Origin: Yersinia massiliensis | GTDB taxonomy: Bacteria; Pseudomonadota; Gammaproteobacteria; Enterobacterales; Enterobacteriaceae | Length of the DNA: 64,000 nucleotides | Direction: 5' to 3' | NCBI RefSeq assembly: GCF_003048255.1 | Contig: NZ_CP028487.1 | Span: 2,914,001-2,978,000 of the forward strand | Part shown: positions 62,957 to 64,000 of the stretch, one piece after another | How positions within the stretch are numbered: position 1 is the first letter of the stretch | Layout: each line of letters begins with the position of its first letter | The notes under the pieces: model-generated | The model's input: only the letters and a program-made list of their open reading frames with translations | Database searches by the model: none | Told to the model about the DNA's origin: nothing | Translations under genes and position numbers: made by a program

Positions 62957-64000
62957 TTATGCTGATGCCTGAAGGCGGAATTGGTTAAGAACGGCGAAGA
63001 TGCGCAACTGATTGATCAGGACACCCGTCCACAGCACATCAACGCGATTCGGGTTGCTGGCGCTCTTTTCGACCTTCAATCCCTTGGCAAACCCTTTGGC
63101 ATCCTGCACATAGCCGTTAAATTCCAGCGTCTGGTACTGGGCAATCAATTCAGCGCGGATCACGTTCGGGGTGATAATCGCCGAGCCGGGGGCAAAGCGG
63201 GTGCCATCGGCCGCCAGCTTCATACGGGCAAATTTCGACGTTACCTGAGTACGCAGGAATCGAGTGACAAACATCAGCAGGAATAAGGTCTCAATCTGCA
63301 AATAGCTGTCATCTTCAGCGCCGTATTTGTTTTTCTGATAGGTGGTAATGATGTTTTCCACCTGAACAGTCCCATCATCCGTCACGGTGACTGTGGAGAT
63401 CCCGCTGTGCAGCAGGTTATTACGCTCAGTCAGCGTAAAGCGGCTGGCCAGTGGCGGGGCCAATACGCCACTGATTGCCAAAGTTTGTAACGGGCGGCCG
63501 GGGTCGTTACGCAGACTTTGCGCAATCGCGCCGACATAAGCCGCAGACCAGATATAGCTTGGTGTTGGCGAGCCATTGATGCCCAACAGAGAAGCATGCT
63601 GATCGTTACGCAATTCGCCTGCCGCAGTCAGTTGCCCATAAGTCCCAGATTGAGCCGCAAAGCTATGGCCATAGAGCTGCTCGGCATAACTCCAGCGACC
63701 GGTACTGTCTGACAGAAACTCTTTGATTTTATTCAACGATGCCGTATCGGTGTAGGGGTTGATGATGAAATCAAAGGTCCTGTCCTGCAAATTAGCCAGC
63801 GCATCATCCAGTTCTGGCGCACCCGCGCCGCCAGCCATCGGTATCAACGTCAGCACCAAACTATCTGGTGTTGTTTCCCCGCCAGCACCGCCCAGATAAT
63901 TCAGCCGTAAATCAATCGTGTTACCGTGAGCACCTTTGTTTTTAGCGGTGAGCGTGATGACCGCGTCCACCGCAGCGGCAGTGACAGGCAAGGCGCTGGC
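62957..64000 (-). CDS. Contractile tail sheath protein (Mu L-like), 5' part cut by window end
   Basis: 347 residues of the C-terminal part; the frame is open to the window end, and the full protein is usually about 490-500 residues. The conserved sheath pattern NPYTDTASLNKIKEFLSDST, LAPPLASRFTLTERNNLL and IGEDDSYLQIETLFLLMFVT-like segment (YGAEDDSYLQIETLFLLMFV) is seen. Confirms a contractile (myovirus) tail. Confidence 0.9.
   Translation of the reverse strand, partial: ASALPVTAAAVDAVITLTAKNKGAHGNTIDLRLNYLGGAGGETTPDSLVLTLIPMAGGAGAPELDDALANLQDRTFDFIINPYTDTASLNKIKEFLSDSTGRWSYAEQLYGHSFAAQSGTYGQLTAAGELRNDQHASLLGINGSPTPSYIWSAAYVGAIAQSLRNDPGRPLQTLAISGVLAPPLASRFTLTERNNLLHSGISTVTVTDDGTVQVENIITTYQKNKYGAEDDSYLQIETLFLLMFVTRFLRTQVTSKFARMKLAADGTRFAPGSAIITPNVIRAELIAQYQTLEFNGYVQDAKGFAKGLKVEKSASNPNRVDVLWTGVLINQLRIFAVLNQFRLQASA

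Overview
The window reads as chromosomal DNA of an enterobacterium, almost certainly a Yersinia of the enterocolitica-like group. Two things point there. The gene order response regulator - lpxL - doxX - mdtG - yceK - opgH - opgG / opgC follows the enterobacterial lpxL-mdoGH neighbourhood. The LuxI/LuxR pair at 15.9-17.3 kb closely resembles YenI/YenR of Y. enterocolitica as I remember them; no database was consulted.

Layout. 0-14.6 kb is core envelope and transport DNA: lipid A acyltransferase, DoxX protein, MdtG efflux pump, a POT peptide transporter, an unrecognised 148-aa protein, YceK, the osmoregulated periplasmic glucan genes opgG-opgH with divergent opgC, and the NhaP2-type antiporter. 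14.7-28.8 kb is a quorum-sensing/anaerobic block: a DMT permease, yenI/yenR (convergent, tail-to-tail), a gene-free stretch with RNA-like hairpins and an FNR-like promoter plus terminator, the nrf operon for periplasmic nitrite ammonification (nrfA B C D E, a DsbE-like thioredoxin, nrfF, nrfG), about 2.2 kb of largely non-coding DNA, and a second complete luxR/luxI pair. 29.4-35.2 kb is a carbohydrate module of unknown substrate: a BglG/Mga-like regulator facing an operon of a PTS EIICB permease, an adenylosuccinate/argininosuccinate-lyase-superfamily enzyme and a NagA-like amidohydrolase. 35.4-42.8 kb holds a GhoS-like small protein and the D-allose locus (rpiB, rpiR/alsR, alsBACEK). 42.9-47.9 kb is a second unassigned sugar operon (DeoC-like aldolase, FGGY kinase, FucP-like permease, VOC protein, DeoR regulator).

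From about 48.5 kb to the end is the right arm of a prophage: a tRNA-3'-end-like sequence with a terminator (candidate attachment site), an SOS-type LexA box with two DinI-like genes, a large autotransporter adhesin as likely cargo, then on the opposite strand tail fibre assembly, tail fibre and a Mu/SfV-like contractile tail module (YmfQ, gp47/J, gp46, gp45/V, gp44/D, gpN, tape measure with a transglycosylase domain, frameshifted tail chaperone, tube and a sheath gene cut by the window end).

Together: opgG/H/C build and decorate periplasmic glucans; the Nrf proteins pass electrons from quinol through NrfD/C and NrfB to NrfA, with NrfE/F/G attaching the special heme; the allose genes import, phosphorylate and epimerise allose to fructose-6-phosphate; each LuxI makes an acyl-homoserine lactone sensed by its neighbour LuxR. 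The most novel-looking items are the PTS/lyase/deacetylase module, the RNA-like stretch between yenR and nrfG, the two quorum-sensing loci bracketing nrf, and the autotransporter carried between SOS genes and tail fibre genes.
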